NCBI RefSeq assembly: GCF_016901035.1
Contig: NZ_JAFEUF010000040.1
Coordinates: 1-38,402 of the forward strand
Direction of reading: 5' to 3'
Length of the DNA: 38,402 nt
From: Streptomyces durocortorensis
Lineage (GTDB): Bacteria; Actinomycetota; Actinomycetes; Streptomycetales; Streptomycetaceae
Shown here in pieces: positions 10,381 through 18,377 of the stretch. Under the pieces are notes generated by a model that was not told the DNA's origin, did no database searches, and saw nothing but the letters and a program-made list of their open reading frames with translations. The number at the start of each line of letters is the position of its first letter. The first letter of the stretch is position 1. Both the position numbers and the translations under genes were made by a program.

Positions 10381-11081
10381 GACGCCAGGTCCCCGGCGAC
10401 CGCTTCGAGCAGCGGCAGCGGCGAGTCGATGAGGTACATGTGGCCGCCCTCCGGTTCCACCAGACGGAAGGCTCCGGTGGTGGCGGTCCGCCACTCCACG
10501 GCCTGTTCCCGGGTGACCAGTTCGTCCCCGGTGGCGCGCAGGGAGGTGACGGGGGTGCGCAGCGGTTCGTCGGAGACGGGCTTGTAGTTCTCGTGCATCT
10601 CCACGTCGGCCCGCAGGACGGGCAGCAGGAGCTCGCGCATGTCCGGGTCGGCGAGCGCGTCGTGCTCGTATCCGGCGAACTCCTGGACCCGGGAGAGGAA
10701 CGCGTCGTCGGGGAGTCCGGAGGCCCGGCGGGTCCGGCCGGTCCAGGGGCCCGGGGAGCCGCTGACGAAGAGGTGGCGCAGCTCGACGCCGGGGTCGCTC
10801 TCCAGGCGGCGGGCGATCTCGTACGCGAGCACGGCGCCCAGGCTGTGGCCGAAGAGGGACACCGGTCCGGGGCCCGCCAGATCGGCGATCCGCGGGGCGA
10901 GTGCGTCGGCCGCGTCGATCACGTCGAGGAACGGGTCCTCGATGAACAGCTCCTCACGGCCCGGGAGTTGGAGGGGCACGATGCGCGGAGCCCGGTCGGG
11001 CAGGTCTTTCCAGGCGCGGTAGAAGCCTGCGCCGCCCCCCGCGAAGGGGAGGCACACCAGTGCATGGTTCATCAGGGGCAT
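10377..11081 (-). CDS. Type II thioesterase (GrsT/RifR-like)
   Basis: This 234-residue alpha/beta hydrolase starts at ATG 11081; a second in-frame ATG at 11072 has no ribosome-binding site. The nucleophile motif is GHSLG, with the late His in EGGHMYLI and the usual opening LVCLPFAGGGAGFYRAW of external thioesterases. Such enzymes hydrolyse stalled or mis-primed groups from PCP or ACP arms. The gene opens a unit of TEII, SDR and the Thr-type A-T protein and lies behind its own operator-promoter, so it could instead shuttle Thr from the A-T protein to the A-less NRPS module. A second, distinct TEII is encoded at 21956-22705. Confidence 0.93.
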   Translation of the reverse strand: MPLMNHALVCLPFAGGGAGFYRAWKDLPDRAPRIVPLQLPGREELFIEDPFLDVIDAADALAPRIADLAGPGPVSLFGHSLGAVLAYEIARRLESDPGVELRHLFVSGSPGPWTGRTRRASGLPDDAFLSRVQEFAGYEHDALADPDMRELLLPVLRADVEMHENYKPVSDEPLRTPVTSLRATGDELVTREQAVEWRTATTGAFRLVEPEGGHMYLIDSPLPLLEAVAGDLAS

Positions 11082-11142
11082 CGCTTTCTGCAGGGTGCTG
11101 CGCGGGACGGCACAGGGGCCGCCCGGGGCGGCGTCGGTGTCA

Positions 11143-11193
11143 CGGTCACACCGGCGGGCCCGGCCGGGCAACGGACCTTGCACATTGCTGCCA
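11143..11193 (-). promoter_or_regulatory. Promoter with upstream operator for the TEII-SDR-A-T unit
   Basis: On the minus strand TGGCAGCAATGTGCAA (11193-11178) is followed after 6 nt by TTGCCC (11171-11166), 17 nt, and TGACCG (11148-11143), about 62 nt upstream of the thioesterase ATG. The -10 hexamer is poor. On the plus strand the surrounding CTTGCA....GCTGCCATCGCCCG also matches the site at 21165-21189 outside the 16-mer. Confidence 0.5.
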
Positions 11194-11233
11194 TCGCCCG
11201 TCGCTCTCCGGCCCGCCGGGGCGCCGGGCGGAG

Positions 11234-11449
11234 TCAGGCGGCGTCCATGGCGTCGGCCAGGGACTTGGGCCGCATGTCGGTCCAGTTCTCGTTGATGTGG
11301 TCGAGGCAGGCCTGACGGCTGTCCTCGCCGTGCGCCACGGTCCAGCCCGCCGGCACCTCGGCGAAGGCCGGCCAGAGCGAGTGCTGGTTCTCCTCGTTGA
11401 CCAGGACGAAGTAGCGGGCGTCGTCGTTCTCGAAGGGGTTCGTGGCCAT
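11234..11449 (-). CDS. MbtH-family protein
   Basis: The 71-residue product begins [10 protein letters not shown] at ATG 11449 with GGAAG 8 nt upstream. It carries the family signature: NPF near the N-terminus, [17 protein letters not shown] and a C-terminal NENWTDMRP. MbtH proteins bind adenylation domains and are often needed for their folding and activity. The partners here would be the Thr-type stand-alone A domain and the A domain(s) of the adjacent NRPS. It lies between the isomerase-like gene and the TEII unit, downstream of an unusual 13-bp repeat array. Confidence 0.97.
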   Translation of the reverse strand: MATNPFENDDARYFVLVNEENQHSLWPAFAEVPAGWTVAHGEDSRQACLDHINENWTDMRPKSLADAMDAA

Positions 11450-11477
11450 GATGCGGTCTTCCTTCACTGTGGGTCGG

Positions 11478-11536
11478 TCACTGCGGGTGGTCACTGCGGT
11501 CGGTCACCGGGTGCGGTCACCGGGAGCGGGTCACGG
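11478..11536 (+). repeat. 13-bp degenerate tandem repeat (GGTCAC phased)
   Basis: GGTCAC occurs at 11478, 11491, 11504, 11517 and 11531, giving spacings of 13, 13, 13 and 14. The first two units are GGTCACTGCGG(G/T) and the next two are GGTCACCGGG. The array fills the gap between the stop of the isomerase-like gene and the mbtH-like gene. It could be a replication-slippage product or a spaced protein-binding array; no hairpin or coding function is evident. Confidence 0.75.
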
Positions 11537-12160
11537 CGATGCGGCCAGGCGGGCACGGACCGTGGTGATGAAGTCGGGCAGCCGGTCCACCCCCCAGAAC
11601 TTGTCGAATCCGCTGATGAAGAAGGGCACCCCGAACACCCCGTCGCGGTGCAGGGAGGCCAGGGCGGCGAGTCCGCGCTCGCGGATCCGCGGGTCCGCGT
11701 GGGCTCCGGCGAGCGCCACCGGGTCGACACCGAGGGTCCGGCCGATGCGGGCCATGGTCCCGGGGTCGGAGATGTCCTCGCCGAGCTCCCAGCGCGCCCG
11801 GTAGGTCTCGTCGATGAACTCCCGCCCCGCACCCAGCTCGTCCGCCGCGAGATAGGCGAGGTGGGAGACCTCCCAGCGGGGTTCCGGGTCCACCGGCCAC
11901 ACCATGTCCAGCTTCCGGGCCCGGGCGAGCCTGCGGACGTCCTGGAGGATGTAGAGGTGCTTCTCCTTGGACATCGCCACATAGGGCAGGGTGATGCTGC
12001 TGCGGTCGAGATGCTCCTGGGCGGACGCGTCGGGTTCCCAGAACGGCAGCCACTCGACGGCGTCGGCCACGTCCGGGCAGGCATCGGTCAGGTCCCGGTA
12101 GGCCATCCAGGAATACGGGCTGCGGAAGGAGAAGTACCAGCGGGGTCCGCGTCGTGCCAT
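11531..12160 (-). CDS. DsbA-fold isomerase-like protein (2-hydroxychromene-2-carboxylate isomerase family)
   Basis: This 209-residue protein starts at ATG 12160 with GGAGG 5 nt upstream. The N-terminal RWYFSFRSPYSWMAYRDL carries SPYSW in place of a CxxC redox motif, and the late GVFGVPFFI carries the cis-Pro loop. This is the pattern of HCCA-isomerase and kappa-GST members of the DsbA family rather than disulfide oxidoreductases. It follows the ketoreductase in the type II PKS operon. Isomerases of this class are recurrent in gene clusters for cinnamoyl-lipid peptides, where an E-to-Z isomerisation is proposed to allow polyene cyclisation to an arene. By analogy it may set a Z double bond on the ACP-bound polyene. 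The family call is solid, the reaction is inferred. Confidence 0.88.
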   Translation of the reverse strand: MARRGPRWYFSFRSPYSWMAYRDLTDACPDVADAVEWLPFWEPDASAQEHLDRSSITLPYVAMSKEKHLYILQDVRRLARARKLDMVWPVDPEPRWEVSHLAYLAADELGAGREFIDETYRARWELGEDISDPGTMARIGRTLGVDPVALAGAHADPRIRERGLAALASLHRDGVFGVPFFISGFDKFWGVDRLPDFITTVRARLAASP

Positions 12161-12189
12161 CACCGCCTCCAAAGGGGTTCGTGCGGGGA

Positions 12190-12936
12190 TCAGATGGTGA
12201 TGCCGCCGTCGATCTGGAGCACGGCTCCGGTGATGTAGGCGGCGCGGTCGGAGACGAGGTAGGCGACGAGGTCGGCCACCTCCTCCGCCGTGCCCATGCG
12301 GCGCAGCGGGATCGAGGAGAGGGCTTCCTTGCGGGCCTTGTCGTTCATCGCCGCGACCATGTCCGTCTCGATGAAGCCGGGGGCGACCGAATTGACCCGG
12401 ATGCCGGACCGTCCGGTCTCCTTGGCCAGGGCACGGGAGAAGCCGATGATCCCGGCCTTGGACGCCGAGTAGTTGGTCTGCGTGCCGTGTCCGTACACCC
12501 CGGCGACCGAGGAGATGTTGACGATCGCTCCGGTGCGGCGCTTCATCATGCCGAAGACGACGGACCGGCAGACGTGGTAGACCCCGTCCAGGTTGGTGTC
12601 GAGGACCTGGTTCCACTGCTCGTCCTCCATGAGGACCAGCGGGTTGTCGCGGGTGATGCCGGCGGCGGTGACGGCCGCGTCGATCTGCCCGAACTCCTCC
12701 TCGACGGCGGTGATCCAGGCGCGTACGGACGTGGCGTCGGCGACGTCGACCCGGCTGCCCGTCACCCGGACGCCCAGGTCGGCGGTCTCCTTCTCCAGGG
12801 TGCGGGCCGCCTCCTCGTCCGAGCGGTAGCAGAACGCGACATGGAATCCGTCGCGTGCCAGCGCCCGGACCGTGGCCCGGCCGATACCGCGCGAGCCGCC
12901 GGTGACGAGGGCCACGCGGTTCGTGGTTTCTGCCAT
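12190..12936 (-). CDS. 3-oxoacyl-ACP reductase (FabG-like ketoreductase)
   Basis: This 248-residue SDR starts at ATG 12936. It has the TGGSRGIG cofactor loop, AAG, the Ser of VNISSVAG, YSASK and the C-terminal ITGAVLQIDGG typical of FabG. It is flanked by the two hotdog dehydratases upstream and the isomerase-like gene downstream. Its expected role is to reduce each beta-ketoacyl-ACP of the type II PKS to the beta-hydroxy form before dehydration. No enoyl reductase is present in the operon, consistent with a polyene rather than a saturated chain. Confidence 0.95.
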   Translation of the reverse strand: MAETTNRVALVTGGSRGIGRATVRALARDGFHVAFCYRSDEEAARTLEKETADLGVRVTGSRVDVADATSVRAWITAVEEEFGQIDAAVTAAGITRDNPLVLMEDEQWNQVLDTNLDGVYHVCRSVVFGMMKRRTGAIVNISSVAGVYGHGTQTNYSASKAGIIGFSRALAKETGRSGIRVNSVAPGFIETDMVAAMNDKARKEALSSIPLRRMGTAEEVADLVAYLVSDRAAYITGAVLQIDGGITI

Positions 12937-12961
12937 GGGTGTCTCTCCGTGAGTGGGCGAA

Positions 12962-13447
12962 TCAGAGGGTGGTGGCGGTGGGGCGCAGCGCCTCGGCGGG
13001 GCGGAACGCCATGACGATCCGGCCGACGGTCATCACCGTCTCCCCGCCCGAGCGGCAGTCGCCCTCGAACAGGACGGTGTCGTCGACGCGGCGGTCGAGC
13101 CTGACCCGGTGCTCCAGGACCTCACCGGGCAGCACGGGCCGGTGGAACTCCACCCCGGTCATCGAGCCGAAGAGCATCACCCGGCCGTCCAGCACGTCGG
13201 GGTTGGGCTCGTCCCAGGTGGCCAGCACGCCGGCCGACTGGCACCAGGACTCCACCAGGAGCGACGTCGGGTAGGCGAAGTCCTCCTCGGGCGTGTCCGG
13301 GCCGAGCTTCTCGTACCAGGGCTCGTTGCAGGTGACCGCCTTCAGCGCGGTCAGCCGCTCGCCGGGGGCGATGTCCACGACCCGGTCGACGAGCAGCATC
13401 GGGAAGCGGTGGGGCAGCCGGGCCCGGATGTCGCGCTGGCCCGTCAT
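12962..13447 (-). CDS. FabZ-like hotdog dehydratase subunit lacking the catalytic His
   Basis: This 161-residue protein starts at ATG 13447, overlapping the stop of the next hotdog gene as ATGA. It shares LPHRFPMLLVDRV and VTCNEPW with FabZ, and the acidic residue of the VEAMAQ helix is present as Glu66 in VESWCQ. The GHFPG loop that carries the catalytic His of FabZ is replaced by KLGPDTPEEDFAYP, so this chain keeps Glu but not His. It probably works as a heterodimer with the product of 13444-13842, which has both residues. It would dehydrate beta-hydroxyacyl-ACP in polyene synthesis. Confidence 0.88.
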   Translation of the reverse strand: MTGQRDIRARLPHRFPMLLVDRVVDIAPGERLTALKAVTCNEPWYEKLGPDTPEEDFAYPTSLLVESWCQSAGVLATWDEPNPDVLDGRVMLFGSMTGVEFHRPVLPGEVLEHRVRLDRRVDDTVLFEGDCRSGGETVMTVGRIVMAFRPAEALRPTATTL

Positions 13448-13842
13448 GCCGCCACCGCCCCGGTGGCGGGGCGGTAGCGCAGCCGTACGGTGGCGGCGTC
13501 GCCGCGTCCGGTGGCGAGCTTCGCCCGGCACTGCCAGTCGCCCGCCGGGGTCTGCTTCCAGCCCATGGCGATCTCCAGCCGGTCGCCCGGGAAGACGGGC
13601 CCGGTGAAGCGGGTGGACTCCACGGCGGCCAGGGCCCCGTCCTTGGCCCCGTCGGGCGCGGTGGCGAGGGCCGCGAGGTGCGTGCACTCGACCAGGCAGA
13701 CGCCGGGGAAGATCGGGAAGCCCGGATAGTGGCCGGGCAGCACGGTCTCGGTCTCCTCGACCGTGAACCGGGCGGCGGTGTGCGACGCGTCCGGTGCGGG
13801 CAGCACCTCGATGGCGCCCGCCAGCGGGCTCGCGGCGGGCAT
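13444..13842 (-). CDS. FabA/FabZ-like hotdog dehydratase subunit
   Basis: This 132-residue hotdog protein starts at ATG 13842, sharing its first base with the stop of the upstream ACP gene. The motif LPGHYPGFPIFPGVCLVE gives catalytic His38 and Glu52. It is shorter than the usual FabZ and is translationally coupled both to the ACP and to the second hotdog protein. The two gene products probably form a heteromeric dehydratase for the type II PKS. Confidence 0.9.
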   Translation of the reverse strand: MPAASPLAGAIEVLPAPDASHTAARFTVEETETVLPGHYPGFPIFPGVCLVECTHLAALATAPDGAKDGALAAVESTRFTGPVFPGDRLEIAMGWKQTPAGDWQCRAKLATGRGDAATVRLRYRPATGAVAA

Positions 13843-14093
13843 CAGGCCGCCTGCCGTGCCGCGTCGAGCTTGCCGAGGAGCAGCTCGTAGGCGCTCTGGA
13901 GGGTGACGATGCGCTTGAGTTCGGACTCCGGGAGCTTGACCCCGTACCGCTTCTCCAGGACGACGACGACCTCCAGGGCCATGAGCGAGTCGACCTCCAG
14001 GTCGTCGACGAACGAAGCGTCGTCGGTGACCTCGGACGGTTCGACGTCCAGCACCTGCGCCACGACGGCGCGCAGTTCTTCCTTGTCCAGCAC
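13842..14093 (-). CDS. Acyl carrier protein (second ACP of the operon)
   Basis: The 83-residue product carries the phosphopantetheine Ser in EVDSLMALEV (Ser36). I take GTG 14093 as start because AGAGGA lies 9 nt upstream; an in-frame ATG at 14111 would add six residues (MRGTPT). The helical pattern and acidic surface are typical of type II ACPs. It differs from the ACP at 20819-21073 and is grouped with the dehydratases and KR. The two ACPs may serve different steps such as chain growth and tailoring or handoff. Confidence 0.93.
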   Translation of the reverse strand: MLDKEELRAVVAQVLDVEPSEVTDDASFVDDLEVDSLMALEVVVVLEKRYGVKLPESELKRIVTLQSAYELLLGKLDAARQAA

Positions 14094-14134
14094 GGTGGGG
14101 GTTCCTCTCATCGACGGATGCGTGGGGCAGTGGC

Positions 14135-15244
14135 TCAGCGCAGGCCGAGCAGGGCGCAGCCGACGGTGCCGGTGCGGTCCACGGAGGTGATCACCCCGAC
14201 CCGCCCGGGCGCGTCCCCGGGCCGGTCGGCGGCGTACGACAGCAGTGCGGCGGCCTGGAAGGCCGCGGCGGCGGCGCCCGTGTCCCCGATCAGCCCGGTG
14301 GGCGTCAGGTCGGCGTGGCCGGCCGCCCCGAGCACCTCGGCGACCGCCTCGGCCTCGGCGCGCCCCTCGGGGCCGGGCGCCCCGGACCGGGCGACGGCCG
14401 TGACGCGGTCGGCGTCGACCCCGGCGCGGCGCAGCGCGGAACGCAGGCAGGACACGAGCGCGGGCCGGACGTCGCCGTCGAGGACGACACCGAGTTCGAC
14501 GGCGAGCAGTTCGGCGAGCACGGGCTGGGCGGGGTCGTCCGGGTCGCGCGGCTCGACCAGCAGCATCGCGCAGCCCTCGCCGAGCGGCTCCGCCGCGTCC
14601 TCGCCCTCGTTGCCGGAGCGGCGCTCCAGCCAGGCTCGGGCCGGGGAGAACTCCTCGGCGGCCCCGCACAGCACGGTCCGGGCCCGGCCGGAGGCGAGCA
14701 GGCGGCGCGAGTAGTTGAGGGCGTGCAGCCCCGCGGTGCGGCCGCCCGCGATGGTGGCGTTCGGGCCCTTGAGCTGGTACCAGATGGCGCTCTGGCCCGC
14801 GGCGCAGTTCATCACGGTGTTGGGGAAGCGCGCCGGGTCGACGAAGAAGGGCTGTTCGCCGGTGAGGGAGTCGCGGGTGAAGTCCATCATGGACTGGGCG
14901 CTTCCGGTGGTGGTTCCGAGAGCGAAGGCGGCGCCCTCGCCGGTGCCGACCGCCCGGTTGCGGTCGCCCTCCTCCAGGAGGGCCCCGACGGCGGTGACGG
15001 TGAGGCCGGTGACCCGGTCCATGGAACGGGTGCCCTTCTTGCCCAGGACCGTGCGGATGTCGAAGCCGGGGACCACGCACCCGGTGCCGTCGGGGGTCTC
15101 GCCGTGCTCGGGGCCGAGTCCGGCGACGGTGCCGCGCCGCTCGCGCAGTCCCTCGGCGAAGGCGGCCCGGCCGATGCCGTACGACGACACGGCCGACCAT
15201 GCGGTGATCACCGGGCGTCCGGCGACCGTGGTGGGAGTGGACAT
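14135..15244 (-). CDS. Ketosynthase-like protein without active-site Cys (CLF-like)
   Basis: The 369-residue protein starts at ATG 15244 with GGAG upstream. It has a thiolase-fold KS layout, but the nucleophile loop reads IAGGRTAGLHAL, with Arg169 where Cys should be. The HGTGT motif is degraded to ARSGAPG, and the GHTxGA motif to GDTGAA. It therefore cannot condense and probably serves as a chain-length-factor-like partner or scaffold for one of the two active KS proteins. It sits directly upstream of the second ACP. The fold call is good, the partner unknown. Confidence 0.88.
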   Translation of the reverse strand: MSTPTTVAGRPVITAWSAVSSYGIGRAAFAEGLRERRGTVAGLGPEHGETPDGTGCVVPGFDIRTVLGKKGTRSMDRVTGLTVTAVGALLEEGDRNRAVGTGEGAAFALGTTTGSAQSMMDFTRDSLTGEQPFFVDPARFPNTVMNCAAGQSAIWYQLKGPNATIAGGRTAGLHALNYSRRLLASGRARTVLCGAAEEFSPARAWLERRSGNEGEDAAEPLGEGCAMLLVEPRDPDDPAQPVLAELLAVELGVVLDGDVRPALVSCLRSALRRAGVDADRVTAVARSGAPGPEGRAEAEAVAEVLGAAGHADLTPTGLIGDTGAAAAAFQAAALLSYAADRPGDAPGRVGVITSVDRTGTVGCALLGLR

Positions 15245-15347
15245 GTCCGTCGTATCTCCTTGTGCTCGCGAGCTCGTTCGGCTCATGACGTCACTGCGTT
15301 GTGGATCCCCGCCGGCCCGGTGCCGGACCGGGTGGCCGTCCGGCCGC

Positions 15348-15695
15348 TCAGTGCCACATCACGCGGACGGCGGGGTCGAGGATCCAGCCCGCCACCACGT
15401 CCATGCCGACGACCCGCACCTCGGGTCGGAGCAGTTCCGTGTCGAGTCCCCGCTGGCCGAGCGAGAAGCCGTCCGCGGCGAGCACGCCGCCGCCCTTCTG
15501 GAAGCGGTCGAGGTCCTCGTCGCTGCCGGGCACCGCCAGCACGACGCCGTCCTGGACCAGGAAGAGCAGGACGGCCTGCCCGGTGAGAACCCGGGTTGTG
15601 GCGTCCCGGCGGAACTCCGAGTCCCGCTCCGGGCCTCCCTGGCTCTCGATGAGGAGCAGCCGGGGCGGGCCGCCGCTCTCCCAGCCTTCCGTCAC
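15348..15695 (-). CDS. DsrE-like small protein lacking the conserved Cys
   Basis: The 115-residue product starts at GTG 15695, overlapping the stop of the upstream thioesterase gene as GTGA. The order RLLLIESQGGP, an AVLLFLVQDGVVLAV strand, a GGGVLAADGFSLGQRGL loop and a closing VRVVGMDVVAGWILD resembles the DsrE/DsrF sulfur-relay fold. Where sulfur-carrying members have Cys, this one has Asp (AADGFS). A sulfurtransfer role is therefore doubtful. Its coupling to PKS genes suggests a structural or ligand-binding part in acyl-chain formation. I do not know a characterised homologue in such a pathway. Confidence 0.75.
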   Translation of the reverse strand: MTEGWESGGPPRLLLIESQGGPERDSEFRRDATTRVLTGQAVLLFLVQDGVVLAVPGSDEDLDRFQKGGGVLAADGFSLGQRGLDTELLRPEVRVVGMDVVAGWILDPAVRVMWH

Positions 15696-16663
15696 GCCTT
15701 CGGGACCTTGCCGTTGATCGCGTCGACGACCCGCTGGTCGAAGTTGACCAGGCTCCAGTCGCGGCGGTTCTCGATGACGGCGTAGCCGTGCACGATCCGG
15801 CCGGTGGCCGTCTTCACGAGCTTGCCGTCCCGCAGCACGTAGAAGTCCATGCGCGAGGTGTAGGTGAAGTCCTTGAAGACCTCCTCGACGGTGTAGACCG
15901 TGTAGAGGTCCTCCTCCATCAGCGCCTCGTCGAGGATGCGGATGTCGGAGCGGGGTACGACGGGGATCCAGCGGCGGTCGTCGAGGAGGGTCTTGATGGA
16001 GATGCCGCGGTCGGCGACGAAGCGGTCCTTGCCCTCCTCCATCAGCCGCAGATAGCCGGACATCTGGAGCCGCTCGGTGAAGTGGCAGTAGGGGTAGGGG
16101 ATGTTCCACTTCCAGCCGTACGCGTTGGCGCCGGCGGTGAGCGAGGCGAGGATCTCCTCCTCGGCCGGGGCGGCGGCGGGGCTCTCGCGCTCCAGGTCGT
16201 CGCCGAGGACGGCGACGGCGAACCGGGCGAGCCCGGCCGGGACCTCACCGGCCGCCTCCAGGTAGGTGTCGATCCGCAGCGAGACGCGGACCTTGGAGGT
16301 GACCGCCTTGTGGATCTCGCCGTTCCGCTCGAACTGGATGGTGACCTTGAAGCCGATGGTGGAGTCGTCGTCCTTGGTCCACGGCGTCACCTCCGCGTCG
16401 GCGATGTCGTCCATGTGGAAGGCGTGCAGGATGCGGCTGTCCAGCGAGACGATGTCGAGGCCGAGGCCGTGCTCCTCGTAGAGCGCCCGGGCGGGCAGCC
16501 CGGCCTGCCGGAAGTGGTCCAGCACGGCTTCCTCGACGAGGTAGTTGACGTGCTTGAAGCCGATCCAGGTGCAGATGTTGGAGCCCTCGTAGCGGGGGCG
16601 CACCCGGGTGGTCGTAGGAGTTTCGAGGAGAGTCTTGACGGCGGTCTCGGTCACGAGGGTCAT
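15692..16663 (-). CDS. Double-hotdog acyl-thioesterase-like protein
   Basis: The 323-residue protein starts at ATG 16663, overlapping the hydrolase stop as ATGA. Two tandem hotdog halves are visible. The first is around TWIGFKHVNYLVEEAVLDHF with ISRILHAF-like strands, and the second around DRRWIPVVPRSDIRILDEAL and DFTYTSRMDFYVLRDGKL. The linker contains the acidic stretch AAAPAEEEIL. The fold is that of acyl-ACP or acyl-CoA thioesterases. It could release or edit the polyketide chain, or have become a dehydratase-like or binding protein. No signal peptide is present. The fold is probable, the activity inferred. Confidence 0.78.
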   Translation of the reverse strand: MTLVTETAVKTLLETPTTTRVRPRYEGSNICTWIGFKHVNYLVEEAVLDHFRQAGLPARALYEEHGLGLDIVSLDSRILHAFHMDDIADAEVTPWTKDDDSTIGFKVTIQFERNGEIHKAVTSKVRVSLRIDTYLEAAGEVPAGLARFAVAVLGDDLERESPAAAPAEEEILASLTAGANAYGWKWNIPYPYCHFTERLQMSGYLRLMEEGKDRFVADRGISIKTLLDDRRWIPVVPRSDIRILDEALMEEDLYTVYTVEEVFKDFTYTSRMDFYVLRDGKLVKTATGRIVHGYAVIENRRDWSLVNFDQRVVDAINGKVPKA

Positions 16664-17508
16664 CGCTGGGGCTCCAGGGCGTTGAGGAGGGCGTGCCCGC
16701 GCTGTGCGGCGACGCCCGTGGTGAGATGGATGAAGTCCCGTACCGCGGCGGCGAATTCCTCGGCCGCCTCGATCATCGGGAAGTGCCCGCACCCGGGCAG
16801 CACACGGCAGTCGCCGGTGGGGAGGGCGGCGGCCAGCGCCATGCCCTCCTCAGGAGGGGCGGCGAAGTCCCGCTCGCCGCACAGGACCAGGGTGGGGACG
16901 GTGATGCCGCCGGTCCGCAGGTGGGGGGTGCGCAGGTAGAGGTCGAAGAACCGGAACCAGCCGTAGGGGCCGACCCGGTCCCGCACCCGCCGTCCCATGG
17001 CCTCCTGTACGTCGGCGGGGAGCCGGCCGTCCGAATGGACCCGGATCCCCTCCTCCATGATCAGGTGGAAGTCGTTCAGGTAGTAGCTGATGGTGTCCCA
17101 GTCGAACGCGTCGGCGGAACCGCGGTAGAACGGCGAGACCAGGACGAGCGCACGGATGCCGAACTGCCGCAACGCGTCGCCGCCGCCCCGGTTCCGCTGG
17201 TCGAGCAGGTCCAGCAGCACGTTCGCCGCCATCGAGTGCGCCACCACCACGGTGGGTCCGCCCTCGACCGCCTCCAGCGCCTTGGCGAGCCAGCCCCGGA
17301 GGTTGGGCTGCTCGTCCCACTCCCCGATGGTCTCGGTACGCCAGGGCAGCCGGGCGGTCCACAGCCGGCAGTCGTCCGGCAGGAGCGGAAGCGCACGCTC
17401 CCAGACGCTGTCGTTGGCCGCCAGTCCGTGCAGCAGCAGCACCGAGGGACCGGATCCCGTGGTGCGCTGCTGCACGGACACCGGGCGGAGGTCCACGGGC
17501 GTCGTCAT
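16660..17508 (-). CDS. Alpha/beta hydrolase
   Basis: The 282-residue protein is taken from ATG 17508, which overlaps the upstream stop as TGATG; a GTG at 17511 is the alternative. It has the HGLAAND oxyanion region, the nucleophile elbow VVVAHSMAAN (Ser in place of the Cys seen in SyrC-type aminoacyl transferases), an acidic residue near LVLCGERDF and the final His in PGCGHFPMI. It is embedded between KS-like and thioesterase genes. Candidate roles are acyl or aminoacyl transfer between carriers, chain release or proofreading. Confidence 0.88.
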   Translation of the reverse strand: MTTPVDLRPVSVQQRTTGSGPSVLLLHGLAANDSVWERALPLLPDDCRLWTARLPWRTETIGEWDEQPNLRGWLAKALEAVEGGPTVVVAHSMAANVLLDLLDQRNRGGGDALRQFGIRALVLVSPFYRGSADAFDWDTISYYLNDFHLIMEEGIRVHSDGRLPADVQEAMGRRVRDRVGPYGWFRFFDLYLRTPHLRTGGITVPTLVLCGERDFAAPPEEGMALAAALPTGDCRVLPGCGHFPMIEAAEEFAAAVRDFIHLTTGVAAQRGHALLNALEPQR

Positions 17509-18377
17509 CACGCCGCCTCGGGGGCCATCAGCAGCAGGTCGGCCCGGGCGTCGTCGGCGGCGGCTCCGGCCACGGCGTGGACCGGGCCGCGCTCACCGGC
17601 GTCGAACCAACCGACGGCGGCGGCGCATTGAAGGACTCCGTGCGCCCCTGAGGCATGTCCGAGGTGAGCCGGGAGCTCCCAGCGGCGGCCCCGGTCGGGG
17701 CCGGGCTCCCCCGCACTCCTGCGGTACGGGCCGAGAACGGCGCGTACGGTCGCCGAGCGCTGCTCGGCCGCCGGGCGGGACTCCAGGACGAGGGCGGCGC
17801 CGCCGTCCACCGCACGGGCGCCGCCGAGAAGCCGGCGCACCACGTCGTTGTCGGGTTCGACCCCGAGGACGAGGACCCGGTCGGTCCGGCCCGCCGCGAT
17901 GATCGTGGCCGCCCAGTGGACGGCGTCGAGTCCGGACGTCTGGCCGTTGCAGACCATGAGGTTGGGGCCGCGCAGGCCGTAGCGGATCGCGGCGGAGGAG
18001 GCGATGACGTTGCTGGACGCGTTGGGGAGGTCCATCGGGCTGGTGCCGGAGACGGTCTCCTCCCGCAGCGTGTCCAGGGCCCGGGCCACGGTGTCCAGAT
18101 TGCCGAAGTTGGAGCTGGCGACCACGCCCACACTCTCCGGGGCGCAGGTGAGACCGTCGTCGCCGAGCAGGCCCGCGTCCCTGAGGGCGGACGCGGTGAG
18201 GCAGTAACCGAGCTGGGTGGCCCGGTCCTTGTAGCGCAGCCCCTTGCGGCCGACGTGCTCGGCGGGCTCCACGGGGGCGCCGCCCGCGGCCGGTCCCTCG
18301 GCGAGGGCCCGTACGGTGTCGGCGCCGGGCAGCAGGACTGCGGCGCCGGAGACCACCACGGTGGTGTCGGTGCTCAT
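17508..18377 (-). CDS. Truncated ketosynthase-like protein without active-site Cys
   Basis: The 289-residue product starts at ATG 18377, overlapping the upstream KS stop as ATGA. It has a KS-like core with GLRGPNLMVCNGQTSGLDAV, where Gln146 takes the Cys position. It is ~100 residues shorter than a normal KS and misses the segment that would carry HGTGT, though a GHASGA motif remains. It is translationally coupled to the preceding intact KS, the usual arrangement of a KS with its chain-length factor. I read it as a reduced CLF-like subunit rather than a pseudogene, because the frame is intact and the flanking overlaps are preserved. Confidence 0.85.
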   Translation of the reverse strand: MSTDTTVVVSGAAVLLPGADTVRALAEGPAAGGAPVEPAEHVGRKGLRYKDRATQLGYCLTASALRDAGLLGDDGLTCAPESVGVVASSNFGNLDTVARALDTLREETVSGTSPMDLPNASSNVIASSAAIRYGLRGPNLMVCNGQTSGLDAVHWAATIIAAGRTDRVLVLGVEPDNDVVRRLLGGARAVDGGAALVLESRPAAEQRSATVRAVLGPYRRSAGEPGPDRGRRWELPAHLGHASGAHGVLQCAAAVGWFDAGERGPVHAVAGAAADDARADLLLMAPEAA

